Assembly (NCBI GenBank): GCA_945643635.1
Contig: CALZFC010000022.1
Span: 42,953-106,952 of the forward strand
DNA: 64,000 nt
Source of the DNA: Allodiplogaster sudhausi
Taxonomy: Eukaryota; Nematoda; Chromadorea; Rhabditida; Diplogasteridae
Direction of reading: 5' to 3'
A model generated the notes under the pieces. The model saw nothing but the letters and a program-made list of their open reading frames with translations. It did no database searches and was not told where the DNA came from. Each line of letters starts with the position of its first letter. The first letter of the stretch is position 1. Positions 1 through 12,200 of this stretch are shown in pieces. A program made the translations under genes and the position numbers.

Positions 1-22
1 TTTAGAATTTATTTTTCGGGCT

Positions 23-40
23 GGACATTCTAGAAAATTG
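23..40 (+). promoter_or_regulatory. Heat-shock-element-like motif centred on TTCTAGAA
   Basis: Unit positions 23-40 read GGA-ca-TTC-ta-GAA-aa-TTG. These are four alternating 5-bp-spaced triplets, of which the middle two match the eukaryotic heat-shock element (nGAAn units in alternating orientation) exactly and the outer two each have one mismatch. The core TTCTAGAA (28-35) is an 8-bp palindrome. HSF binding is known at human satellite III, so a role in stress-induced satellite transcription is conceivable. A chance match is also quite possible in a 184-bp AT-rich unit. Confidence 0.3.
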
Positions 41-111
41 CGTGTACATAGAGAAACCATGTAGAAAACTGTTCCCTTTCTAGTGATAATAGGCAGGACT
101 CATTGCTTCAG

Positions 112-148
112 TTTTCTGAACTTTTCTCTCTTAATTTTGCTGCTAAAA
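112..148. other. Helically phased A/T tracts, predicted bent DNA
   Basis: Tracts TTTT (112-115), TTTT (122-125), AATTTT (133-138) and AAAA (145-148) have centres about 10, 12 and 11 bases apart, close to the helical repeat. Phased A/T tracts of four or more bases cause intrinsic curvature, a property reported for many satellites and thought to help regular nucleosome packing. The segment also holds a direct TTTTCT repeat (112-117 and 122-127) and an uninterrupted 12-nt pyrimidine run (121-132). Confidence 0.5.
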
Positions 149-170
149 GAGACCTTTGTACACCGTTCAT

Positions 171-205
171 GCCCGAATTTTCGTTTTAGAATTTATTTTT
201 CGGGC
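171..205. other. 7-bp dyad across the unit junction (GCCCGAA / TTCGGGC)
   Basis: The left arm GCCCGAA (171-177) and the right arm TTCGGGC (199-205, unit positions 15-21 of the next copy) are exact reverse complements separated by a 21-base AT-rich spacer. The flanking bases do not extend the pairing. The structure recurs at every consensus junction, so about 300 times. Short dyads able to form cruciforms or non-B DNA have been noted in centromeric satellites that lack CENP-B boxes. The symmetry is seen directly, but any function is inference. Confidence 0.7.
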
Positions 206-3200
206 TGGACATTCTAGAAAATTGCGTGTACATAGAGAAACCATGTAGAAAACTGTTCCCTTTCTAGTGATAATAGGCAGGACTCATTGCTTCAGTTTTC
301 TGAACTTTTCTCTCTTAATTTTGCTGCTAAAAGAGACCTTTGTACACCGTTCATGCCCGAATTTTCGTTTTAGAATTTATTTTTCGGGCTGGACATTCTA
401 GAAAATTGCGTGTACATAGAGAAACCATGTAGAAAACTGTTCCCTTTCTAGTGATAATAGGCAGGACTCATTGCTTCAGTTTTCTGAACTTTTCTCTCTT
501 AATTTTGCTGCTAAAAGAGACCTTTGTACACCGTTCATGCCCGAATTTTCGTTTTAGAATTTATTTTTCGGGCTGGACATTCTAGAAAATTGCGTGTACA
601 TAGAGAAACCATGTAGAAAACTGTTCCCTTTCTAGTGATAATAGGCAGGACTCATTGCTTCAGTTTTCTGAACTTTTCTCTCTTAATTTTGCTGCTAAAA
701 GAGACCTTTGTACACCGTTCATGCCCGAATTTTCGTTTTAGAATTTATTTTTCGGGCTGGACATTCTAGAAAATTGCGTGTACATAGAGAAACCATGTAG
801 AAAACTGTTCCCTTTCTAGTGATAATAGGCAGGACTCATTGCTTCAGTTTTCTGAACTTTTCTCTCTTAATTTTGCTGCTAAAAGAGACCTTTGTACACC
901 GTTCATGCCCGAATTTTCGTTTTAGAATTTATTTTTCGGGCTGGACATTCTAGAAAATTGCGTGTACATAGAGAAACCATGTAGAAAACTGTTCCCTTTC
1001 TAGTGATAATAGGCAGGACTCATTGCTTCAGTTTTCTGAACTTTTCTCTCTTAATTTTGCTGCTAAAAGAGACCTTTGTACACCGTTCATGCCCGAATTT
1101 TCGTTTTAGAATTTATTTTTCGGGCTGGACATTCTAGAAAATTGCGTGTACATAGAGAAACCATGTAGAAAACTGTTCCCTTTCTAGTGATAATAGGCAG
1201 GACTCATTGCTTCAGTTTTCTGAACTTTTCTCTCTTAATTTTGCTGCTAAAAGAGACCTTTGTACACCGTTCATGCCCGAATTTTCGTTTTAGAATTTAT
1301 TTTTCGGGCTGGACATTCTAGAAAATTGCGTGTACATAGAGAAACCATGTAGAAAACTGTTCCCTTTCTAGTGATAATAGGCAGGACTCATTGCTTCAGT
1401 TTTCTGAACTTTTCTCTCTTAATTTTGCTGCTAAAAGAGACCTTTGTACACCGTTCATGCCCGAATTTTCGTTTTAGAATTTATTTTTCGGGCTGGACAT
1501 TCTAGAAAATTGCGTGTACATAGAGAAACCATGTAGAAAACTGTTCCCTTTCTAGTGATAATAGGCAGGACTCATTGCTTCAGTTTTCTGAACTTTTCTC
1601 TCTTAATTTTGCTGCTAAAAGAGACCTTTGTACACCGTTCATGCCCGAATTTTCGTTTTAGAATTTATTTTTCGGGCTGGACATTCTAGAAAATTGCGTG
1701 TACATAGAGAAACCATGTAGAAAACTGTTCCCTTTCTAGTGATAATAGGCAGGACTCATTGCTTCAGTTTTCTGAACTTTTCTCTCTTAATTTTGCTGCT
1801 AAAAGAGACCTTTGTACACCGTTCATGCCCGAATTTTCGTTTTAGAATTTATTTTTCGGGCTGGACATTCTAGAAAATTGCGTGTACATAGAGAAACCAT
1901 GTAGAAAACTGTTCCCTTTCTAGTGATAATAGGCAGGACTCATTGCTTCAGTTTTCTGAACTTTTCTCTCTTAATTTTGCTGCTAAAAGAGACCTTTGTA
2001 CACCGTTCATGCCCGAATTTTCGTTTTAGAATTTATTTTTCGGGCTGGACATTCTAGAAAATTGCGTGTACATAGAGAAACCATGTAGAAAACTGTTCCC
2101 TTTCTAGTGATAATAGGCAGGACTCATTGCTTCAGTTTTCTGAACTTTTCTCTCTTAATTTTGCTGCTAAAAGAGACCTTTGTACACCGTTCATGCCCGA
2201 ATTTTCGTTTTAGAATTTATTTTTCGGGCTGGACATTCTAGAAAATTGCGTGTACATAGAGAAACCATGTAGAAAACTGTTCCCTTTCTAGTGATAATAG
2301 GCAGGACTCATTGCTTCAGTTTTCTGAACTTTTCTCTCTTAATTTTGCTGCTAAAAGAGACCTTTGTACACCGTTCATGCCCGAATTTTCGTTTTAGAAT
2401 TTATTTTTCGGGCTGGACATTCTAGAAAATTGCGTGTACATAGAGAAACCATGTAGAAAACTGTTCCCTTTCTAGTGATAATAGGCAGGACTCATTGCTT
2501 CAGTTTTCTGAACTTTTCTCTCTTAATTTTGCTGCTAAAAGAGACCTTTGTACACCGTTCATGCCCGAATTTTCGTTTTAGAATTTATTTTTCGGGCTGG
2601 ACATTCTAGAAAATTGCGTGTACATAGAGAAACCATGTAGAAAACTGTTCCCTTTCTAGTGATAATAGGCAGGACTCATTGCTTCAGTTTTCTGAACTTT
2701 TCTCTCTTAATTTTGCTGCTAAAAGAGACCTTTGTACACCGTTCATGCCCGAATTTTCGTTTTAGAATTTATTTTTCGGGCTGGACATTCTAGAAAATTG
2801 CGTGTACATAGAGAAACCATGTAGAAAACTGTTCCCTTTCTAGTGATAATAGGCAGGACTCATTGCTTCAGTTTTCTGAACTTTTCTCTCTTAATTTTGC
2901 TGCTAAAAGAGACCTTTGTACACCGTTCATGCCCGAATTTTCGTTTTAGAATTTATTTTTCGGGCTGGACATTCTAGAAAATTGCGTGTACATAGAGAAA
3001 CCATGTAGAAAACTGTTCCCTTTCTAGTGATAATAGGCAGGACTCATTGCTTCAGTTTTCTGAACTTTTCTCTCTTAATTTTGCTGCTAAAAGAGACCTT
3101 TGTACACCGTTCATGCCCGAATTTTCGTTTTAGAATTTATTTTTCGGGCTGGACATTCTAGAAAATTGCGTGTACATAGAGAAACCATGTAGAAAACTGT

Positions 3201-6200
3201 TCCCTTTCTAGTGATAATAGGCAGGACTCATTGCTTCAGTTTTCTGAACTTTTCTCTCTTAATTTTGCTGCTAAAAGAGACCTTTGTACACCGTTCATGC
3301 CCGAATTTTCGTTTTAGAATTTATTTTTCGGGCTGGACATTCTAGAAAATTGCGTGTACATAGAGAAACCATGTAGAAAACTGTTCCCTTTCTAGTGATA
3401 ATAGGCAGGACTCATTGCTTCAGTTTTCTGAACTTTTCTCTCTTAATTTTGCTGCTAAAAGAGACCTTTGTACACCGTTCATGCCCGAATTTTCGTTTTA
3501 GAATTTATTTTTCGGGCTGGACATTCTAGAAAATTGCGTGTACATAGAGAAACCATGTAGAAAACTGTTCCCTTTCTAGTGATAATAGGCAGGACTCATT
3601 GCTTCAGTTTTCTGAACTTTTCTCTCTTAATTTTGCTGCTAAAAGAGACCTTTGTACACCGTTCATGCCCGAATTTTCGTTTTAGAATTTATTTTTCGGG
3701 CTGGACATTCTAGAAAATTGCGTGTACATAGAGAAACCATGTAGAAAACTGTTCCCTTTCTAGTGATAATAGGCAGGACTCATTGCTTCAGTTTTCTGAA
3801 CTTTTCTCTCTTAATTTTGCTGCTAAAAGAGACCTTTGTACACCGTTCATGCCCGAATTTTCGTTTTAGAATTTATTTTTCGGGCTGGACATTCTAGAAA
3901 ATTGCGTGTACATAGAGAAACCATGTAGAAAACTGTTCCCTTTCTAGTGATAATAGGCAGGACTCATTGCTTCAGTTTTCTGAACTTTTCTCTCTTAATT
4001 TTGCTGCTAAAAGAGACCTTTGTACACCGTTCATGCCCGAATTTTCGTTTTAGAATTTATTTTTCGGGCTGGACATTCTAGAAAATTGCGTGTACATAGA
4101 GAAACCATGTAGAAAACTGTTCCCTTTCTAGTGATAATAGGCAGGACTCATTGCTTCAGTTTTCTGAACTTTTCTCTCTTAATTTTGCTGCTAAAAGAGA
4201 CCTTTGTACACCGTTCATGCCCGAATTTTCGTTTTAGAATTTATTTTTCGGGCTGGACATTCTAGAAAATTGCGTGTACATAGAGAAACCATGTAGAAAA
4301 CTGTTCCCTTTCTAGTGATAATAGGCAGGACTCATTGCTTCAGTTTTCTGAACTTTTCTCTCTTAATTTTGCTGCTAAAAGAGACCTTTGTACACCGTTC
4401 ATGCCCGAATTTTCGTTTTAGAATTTATTTTTCGGGCTGGACATTCTAGAAAATTGCGTGTACATAGAGAAACCATGTAGAAAACTGTTCCCTTTCTAGT
4501 GATAATAGGCAGGACTCATTGCTTCAGTTTTCTGAACTTTTCTCTCTTAATTTTGCTGCTAAAAGAGACCTTTGTACACCGTTCATGCCCGAATTTTCGT
4601 TTTAGAATTTATTTTTCGGGCTGGACATTCTAGAAAATTGCGTGTACATAGAGAAACCATGTAGAAAACTGTTCCCTTTCTAGTGATAATAGGCAGGACT
4701 CATTGCTTCAGTTTTCTGAACTTTTCTCTCTTAATTTTGCTGCTAAAAGAGACCTTTGTACACCGTTCATGCCCGAATTTTCGTTTTAGAATTTATTTTT
4801 CGGGCTGGACATTCTAGAAAATTGCGTGTACATAGAGAAACCATGTAGAAAACTGTTCCCTTTCTAGTGATAATAGGCAGGACTCATTGCTTCAGTTTTC
4901 TGAACTTTTCTCTCTTAATTTTGCTGCTAAAAGAGACCTTTGTACACCGTTCATGCCCGAATTTTCGTTTTAGAATTTATTTTTCGGGCTGGACATTCTA
5001 GAAAATTGCGTGTACATAGAGAAACCATGTAGAAAACTGTTCCCTTTCTAGTGATAATAGGCAGGACTCATTGCTTCAGTTTTCTGAACTTTTCTCTCTT
5101 AATTTTGCTGCTAAAAGAGACCTTTGTACACCGTTCATGCCCGAATTTTCGTTTTAGAATTTATTTTTCGGGCTGGACATTCTAGAAAATTGCGTGTACA
5201 TAGAGAAACCATGTAGAAAACTGTTCCCTTTCTAGTGATAATAGGCAGGACTCATTGCTTCAGTTTTCTGAACTTTTCTCTCTTAATTTTGCTGCTAAAA
5301 GAGACCTTTGTACACCGTTCATGCCCGAATTTTCGTTTTAGAATTTATTTTTCGGGCTGGACATTCTAGAAAATTGCGTGTACATAGAGAAACCATGTAG
5401 AAAACTGTTCCCTTTCTAGTGATAATAGGCAGGACTCATTGCTTCAGTTTTCTGAACTTTTCTCTCTTAATTTTGCTGCTAAAAGAGACCTTTGTACACC
5501 GTTCATGCCCGAATTTTCGTTTTAGAATTTATTTTTCGGGCTGGACATTCTAGAAAATTGCGTGTACATAGAGAAACCATGTAGAAAACTGTTCCCTTTC
5601 TAGTGATAATAGGCAGGACTCATTGCTTCAGTTTTCTGAACTTTTCTCTCTTAATTTTGCTGCTAAAAGAGACCTTTGTACACCGTTCATGCCCGAATTT
5701 TCGTTTTAGAATTTATTTTTCGGGCTGGACATTCTAGAAAATTGCGTGTACATAGAGAAACCATGTAGAAAACTGTTCCCTTTCTAGTGATAATAGGCAG
5801 GACTCATTGCTTCAGTTTTCTGAACTTTTCTCTCTTAATTTTGCTGCTAAAAGAGACCTTTGTACACCGTTCATGCCCGAATTTTCGTTTTAGAATTTAT
5901 TTTTCGGGCTGGACATTCTAGAAAATTGCGTGTACATAGAGAAACCATGTAGAAAACTGTTCCCTTTCTAGTGATAATAGGCAGGACTCATTGCTTCAGT
6001 TTTCTGAACTTTTCTCTCTTAATTTTGCTGCTAAAAGAGACCTTTGTACACCGTTCATGCCCGAATTTTCGTTTTAGAATTTATTTTTCGGGCTGGACAT
6101 TCTAGAAAATTGCGTGTACATAGAGAAACCATGTAGAAAACTGTTCCCTTTCTAGTGATAATAGGCAGGACTCATTGCTTCAGTTTTCTGAACTTTTCTC

Positions 6201-9200
6201 TCTTAATTTTGCTGCTAAAAGAGACCTTTGTACACCGTTCATGCCCGAATTTTCGTTTTAGAATTTATTTTTCGGGCTGGACATTCTAGAAAATTGCGTG
6301 TACATAGAGAAACCATGTAGAAAACTGTTCCCTTTCTAGTGATAATAGGCAGGACTCATTGCTTCAGTTTTCTGAACTTTTCTCTCTTAATTTTGCTGCT
6401 AAAAGAGACCTTTGTACACCGTTCATGCCCGAATTTTCGTTTTAGAATTTATTTTTCGGGCTGGACATTCTAGAAAATTGCGTGTACATAGAGAAACCAT
6501 GTAGAAAACTGTTCCCTTTCTAGTGATAATAGGCAGGACTCATTGCTTCAGTTTTCTGAACTTTTCTCTCTTAATTTTGCTGCTAAAAGAGACCTTTGTA
6601 CACCGTTCATGCCCGAATTTTCGTTTTAGAATTTATTTTTCGGGCTGGACATTCTAGAAAATTGCGTGTACATAGAGAAACCATGTAGAAAACTGTTCCC
6701 TTTCTAGTGATAATAGGCAGGACTCATTGCTTCAGTTTTCTGAACTTTTCTCTCTTAATTTTGCTGCTAAAAGAGACCTTTGTACACCGTTCATGCCCGA
6801 ATTTTCGTTTTAGAATTTATTTTTCGGGCTGGACATTCTAGAAAATTGCGTGTACATAGAGAAACCATGTAGAAAACTGTTCCCTTTCTAGTGATAATAG
6901 GCAGGACTCATTGCTTCAGTTTTCTGAACTTTTCTCTCTTAATTTTGCTGCTAAAAGAGACCTTTGTACACCGTTCATGCCCGAATTTTCGTTTTAGAAT
7001 TTATTTTTCGGGCTGGACATTCTAGAAAATTGCGTGTACATAGAGAAACCATGTAGAAAACTGTTCCCTTTCTAGTGATAATAGGCAGGACTCATTGCTT
7101 CAGTTTTCTGAACTTTTCTCTCTTAATTTTGCTGCTAAAAGAGACCTTTGTACACCGTTCATGCCCGAATTTTCGTTTTAGAATTTATTTTTCGGGCTGG
7201 ACATTCTAGAAAATTGCGTGTACATAGAGAAACCATGTAGAAAACTGTTCCCTTTCTAGTGATAATAGGCAGGACTCATTGCTTCAGTTTTCTGAACTTT
7301 TCTCTCTTAATTTTGCTGCTAAAAGAGACCTTTGTACACCGTTCATGCCCGAATTTTCGTTTTAGAATTTATTTTTCGGGCTGGACATTCTAGAAAATTG
7401 CGTGTACATAGAGAAACCATGTAGAAAACTGTTCCCTTTCTAGTGATAATAGGCAGGACTCATTGCTTCAGTTTTCTGAACTTTTCTCTCTTAATTTTGC
7501 TGCTAAAAGAGACCTTTGTACACCGTTCATGCCCGAATTTTCGTTTTAGAATTTATTTTTCGGGCTGGACATTCTAGAAAATTGCGTGTACATAGAGAAA
7601 CCATGTAGAAAACTGTTCCCTTTCTAGTGATAATAGGCAGGACTCATTGCTTCAGTTTTCTGAACTTTTCTCTCTTAATTTTGCTGCTAAAAGAGACCTT
7701 TGTACACCGTTCATGCCCGAATTTTCGTTTTAGAATTTATTTTTCGGGCTGGACATTCTAGAAAATTGCGTGTACATAGAGAAACCATGTAGAAAACTGT
7801 TCCCTTTCTAGTGATAATAGGCAGGACTCATTGCTTCAGTTTTCTGAACTTTTCTCTCTTAATTTTGCTGCTAAAAGAGACCTTTGTACACCGTTCATGC
7901 CCGAATTTTCGTTTTAGAATTTATTTTTCGGGCTGGACATTCTAGAAAATTGCGTGTACATAGAGAAACCATGTAGAAAACTGTTCCCTTTCTAGTGATA
8001 ATAGGCAGGACTCATTGCTTCAGTTTTCTGAACTTTTCTCTCTTAATTTTGCTGCTAAAAGAGACCTTTGTACACCGTTCATGCCCGAATTTTCGTTTTA
8101 GAATTTATTTTTCGGGCTGGACATTCTAGAAAATTGCGTGTACATAGAGAAACCATGTAGAAAACTGTTCCCTTTCTAGTGATAATAGGCAGGACTCATT
8201 GCTTCAGTTTTCTGAACTTTTCTCTCTTAATTTTGCTGCTAAAAGAGACCTTTGTACACCGTTCATGCCCGAATTTTCGTTTTAGAATTTATTTTTCGGG
8301 CTGGACATTCTAGAAAATTGCGTGTACATAGAGAAACCATGTAGAAAACTGTTCCCTTTCTAGTGATAATAGGCAGGACTCATTGCTTCAGTTTTCTGAA
8401 CTTTTCTCTCTTAATTTTGCTGCTAAAAGAGACCTTTGTACACCGTTCATGCCCGAATTTTCGTTTTAGAATTTATTTTTCGGGCTGGACATTCTAGAAA
8501 ATTGCGTGTACATAGAGAAACCATGTAGAAAACTGTTCCCTTTCTAGTGATAATAGGCAGGACTCATTGCTTCAGTTTTCTGAACTTTTCTCTCTTAATT
8601 TTGCTGCTAAAAGAGACCTTTGTACACCGTTCATGCCCGAATTTTCGTTTTAGAATTTATTTTTCGGGCTGGACATTCTAGAAAATTGCGTGTACATAGA
8701 GAAACCATGTAGAAAACTGTTCCCTTTCTAGTGATAATAGGCAGGACTCATTGCTTCAGTTTTCTGAACTTTTCTCTCTTAATTTTGCTGCTAAAAGAGA
8801 CCTTTGTACACCGTTCATGCCCGAATTTTCGTTTTAGAATTTATTTTTCGGGCTGGACATTCTAGAAAATTGCGTGTACATAGAGAAACCATGTAGAAAA
8901 CTGTTCCCTTTCTAGTGATAATAGGCAGGACTCATTGCTTCAGTTTTCTGAACTTTTCTCTCTTAATTTTGCTGCTAAAAGAGACCTTTGTACACCGTTC
9001 ATGCCCGAATTTTCGTTTTAGAATTTATTTTTCGGGCTGGACATTCTAGAAAATTGCGTGTACATAGAGAAACCATGTAGAAAACTGTTCCCTTTCTAGT
9101 GATAATAGGCAGGACTCATTGCTTCAGTTTTCTGAACTTTTCTCTCTTAATTTTGCTGCTAAAAGAGACCTTTGTACACCGTTCATGCCCGAATTTTCGT

Positions 9201-12200
9201 TTTAGAATTTATTTTTCGGGCTGGACATTCTAGAAAATTGCGTGTACATAGAGAAACCATGTAGAAAACTGTTCCCTTTCTAGTGATAATAGGCAGGACT
9301 CATTGCTTCAGTTTTCTGAACTTTTCTCTCTTAATTTTGCTGCTAAAAGAGACCTTTGTACACCGTTCATGCCCGAATTTTCGTTTTAGAATTTATTTTT
9401 CGGGCTGGACATTCTAGAAAATTGCGTGTACATAGAGAAACCATGTAGAAAACTGTTCCCTTTCTAGTGATAATAGGCAGGACTCATTGCTTCAGTTTTC
9501 TGAACTTTTCTCTCTTAATTTTGCTGCTAAAAGAGACCTTTGTACACCGTTCATGCCCGAATTTTCGTTTTAGAATTTATTTTTCGGGCTGGACATTCTA
9601 GAAAATTGCGTGTACATAGAGAAACCATGTAGAAAACTGTTCCCTTTCTAGTGATAATAGGCAGGACTCATTGCTTCAGTTTTCTGAACTTTTCTCTCTT
9701 AATTTTGCTGCTAAAAGAGACCTTTGTACACCGTTCATGCCCGAATTTTCGTTTTAGAATTTATTTTTCGGGCTGGACATTCTAGAAAATTGCGTGTACA
9801 TAGAGAAACCATGTAGAAAACTGTTCCCTTTCTAGTGATAATAGGCAGGACTCATTGCTTCAGTTTTCTGAACTTTTCTCTCTTAATTTTGCTGCTAAAA
9901 GAGACCTTTGTACACCGTTCATGCCCGAATTTTCGTTTTAGAATTTATTTTTCGGGCTGGACATTCTAGAAAATTGCGTGTACATAGAGAAACCATGTAG
10001 AAAACTGTTCCCTTTCTAGTGATAATAGGCAGGACTCATTGCTTCAGTTTTCTGAACTTTTCTCTCTTAATTTTGCTGCTAAAAGAGACCTTTGTACACC
10101 GTTCATGCCCGAATTTTCGTTTTAGAATTTATTTTTCGGGCTGGACATTCTAGAAAATTGCGTGTACATAGAGAAACCATGTAGAAAACTGTTCCCTTTC
10201 TAGTGATAATAGGCAGGACTCATTGCTTCAGTTTTCTGAACTTTTCTCTCTTAATTTTGCTGCTAAAAGAGACCTTTGTACACCGTTCATGCCCGAATTT
10301 TCGTTTTAGAATTTATTTTTCGGGCTGGACATTCTAGAAAATTGCGTGTACATAGAGAAACCATGTAGAAAACTGTTCCCTTTCTAGTGATAATAGGCAG
10401 GACTCATTGCTTCAGTTTTCTGAACTTTTCTCTCTTAATTTTGCTGCTAAAAGAGACCTTTGTACACCGTTCATGCCCGAATTTTCGTTTTAGAATTTAT
10501 TTTTCGGGCTGGACATTCTAGAAAATTGCGTGTACATAGAGAAACCATGTAGAAAACTGTTCCCTTTCTAGTGATAATAGGCAGGACTCATTGCTTCAGT
10601 TTTCTGAACTTTTCTCTCTTAATTTTGCTGCTAAAAGAGACCTTTGTACACCGTTCATGCCCGAATTTTCGTTTTAGAATTTATTTTTCGGGCTGGACAT
10701 TCTAGAAAATTGCGTGTACATAGAGAAACCATGTAGAAAACTGTTCCCTTTCTAGTGATAATAGGCAGGACTCATTGCTTCAGTTTTCTGAACTTTTCTC
10801 TCTTAATTTTGCTGCTAAAAGAGACCTTTGTACACCGTTCATGCCCGAATTTTCGTTTTAGAATTTATTTTTCGGGCTGGACATTCTAGAAAATTGCGTG
10901 TACATAGAGAAACCATGTAGAAAACTGTTCCCTTTCTAGTGATAATAGGCAGGACTCATTGCTTCAGTTTTCTGAACTTTTCTCTCTTAATTTTGCTGCT
11001 AAAAGAGACCTTTGTACACCGTTCATGCCCGAATTTTCGTTTTAGAATTTATTTTTCGGGCTGGACATTCTAGAAAATTGCGTGTACATAGAGAAACCAT
11101 GTAGAAAACTGTTCCCTTTCTAGTGATAATAGGCAGGACTCATTGCTTCAGTTTTCTGAACTTTTCTCTCTTAATTTTGCTGCTAAAAGAGACCTTTGTA
11201 CACCGTTCATGCCCGAATTTTCGTTTTAGAATTTATTTTTCGGGCTGGACATTCTAGAAAATTGCGTGTACATAGAGAAACCATGTAGAAAACTGTTCCC
11301 TTTCTAGTGATAATAGGCAGGACTCATTGCTTCAGTTTTCTGAACTTTTCTCTCTTAATTTTGCTGCTAAAAGAGACCTTTGTACACCGTTCATGCCCGA
11401 ATTTTCGTTTTAGAATTTATTTTTCGGGCTGGACATTCTAGAAAATTGCGTGTACATAGAGAAACCATGTAGAAAACTGTTCCCTTTCTAGTGATAATAG
11501 GCAGGACTCATTGCTTCAGTTTTCTGAACTTTTCTCTCTTAATTTTGCTGCTAAAAGAGACCTTTGTACACCGTTCATGCCCGAATTTTCGTTTTAGAAT
11601 TTATTTTTCGGGCTGGACATTCTAGAAAATTGCGTGTACATAGAGAAACCATGTAGAAAACTGTTCCCTTTCTAGTGATAATAGGCAGGACTCATTGCTT
11701 CAGTTTTCTGAACTTTTCTCTCTTAATTTTGCTGCTAAAAGAGACCTTTGTACACCGTTCATGCCCGAATTTTCGTTTTAGAATTTATTTTTCGGGCTGG
11801 ACATTCTAGAAAATTGCGTGTACATAGAGAAACCATGTAGAAAACTGTTCCCTTTCTAGTGATAATAGGCAGGACTCATTGCTTCAGTTTTCTGAACTTT
11901 TCTCTCTTAATTTTGCTGCTAAAAGAGACCTTTGTACACCGTTCATGCCCGAATTTTCGTTTTAGAATTTATTTTTCGGGCTGGACATTCTAGAAAATTG
12001 CGTGTACATAGAGAAACCATGTAGAAAACTGTTCCCTTTCTAGTGATAATAGGCAGGACTCATTGCTTCAGTTTTCTGAACTTTTCTCTCTTAATTTTGC
12101 TGCTAAAAGAGACCTTTGTACACCGTTCATGCCCGAATTTTCGTTTTAGAATTTATTTTTCGGGCTGGACATTCTAGAAAATTGCGTGTACATAGAGAAA

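Larger units (their letters stand above)
1..184 (+). repeat. Reference satellite unit (copy 1)
   Basis: This unit stands for all consensus copies. Composition is 48 A, 33 G, 35 C and 68 T, which is 37% GC with T exceeding A on this strand. There are five CpG (unit positions 17, 41, 164, 174 and 182), against about 6.3 expected from base composition, so CpG is not strongly depleted. Homopolymer runs are T3 at 8-10, T5 at 12-16, G3 at 18-20, A4 at 34-37 and 65-68, C3 at 74-76, T3 at 77-79, T4 at 112-115, 122-125 and 135-138, A4 at 145-148, T4 at 178-181, and T4 across the junction from 184. The two + strand ATG codons open only trivial frames: ATG TAG at 59-64, and a six-codon frame from 169 ending in TAG at 189. 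The unit therefore has no coding capacity. Confidence 0.97.

Noticed and set aside
121..150. Splice acceptor (pyrimidine tract followed by AAAAG)
   Set aside because: The pyrimidine run is real, but there is no coding exon on either side and no matching donor context. A chance match in AT-rich DNA is sufficient.
90..173. Pol III promoter (tRNA-like A and B boxes), which would suggest a tRNA-derived SINE origin
   Set aside because: GTTCATGCC at unit 165-173 is one mismatch from a B-box core (GTTCRANNC), but the A-box candidate near TAGGCAGGA is poor, T4 runs that would terminate Pol III lie between them, and no cloverleaf can be drawn.
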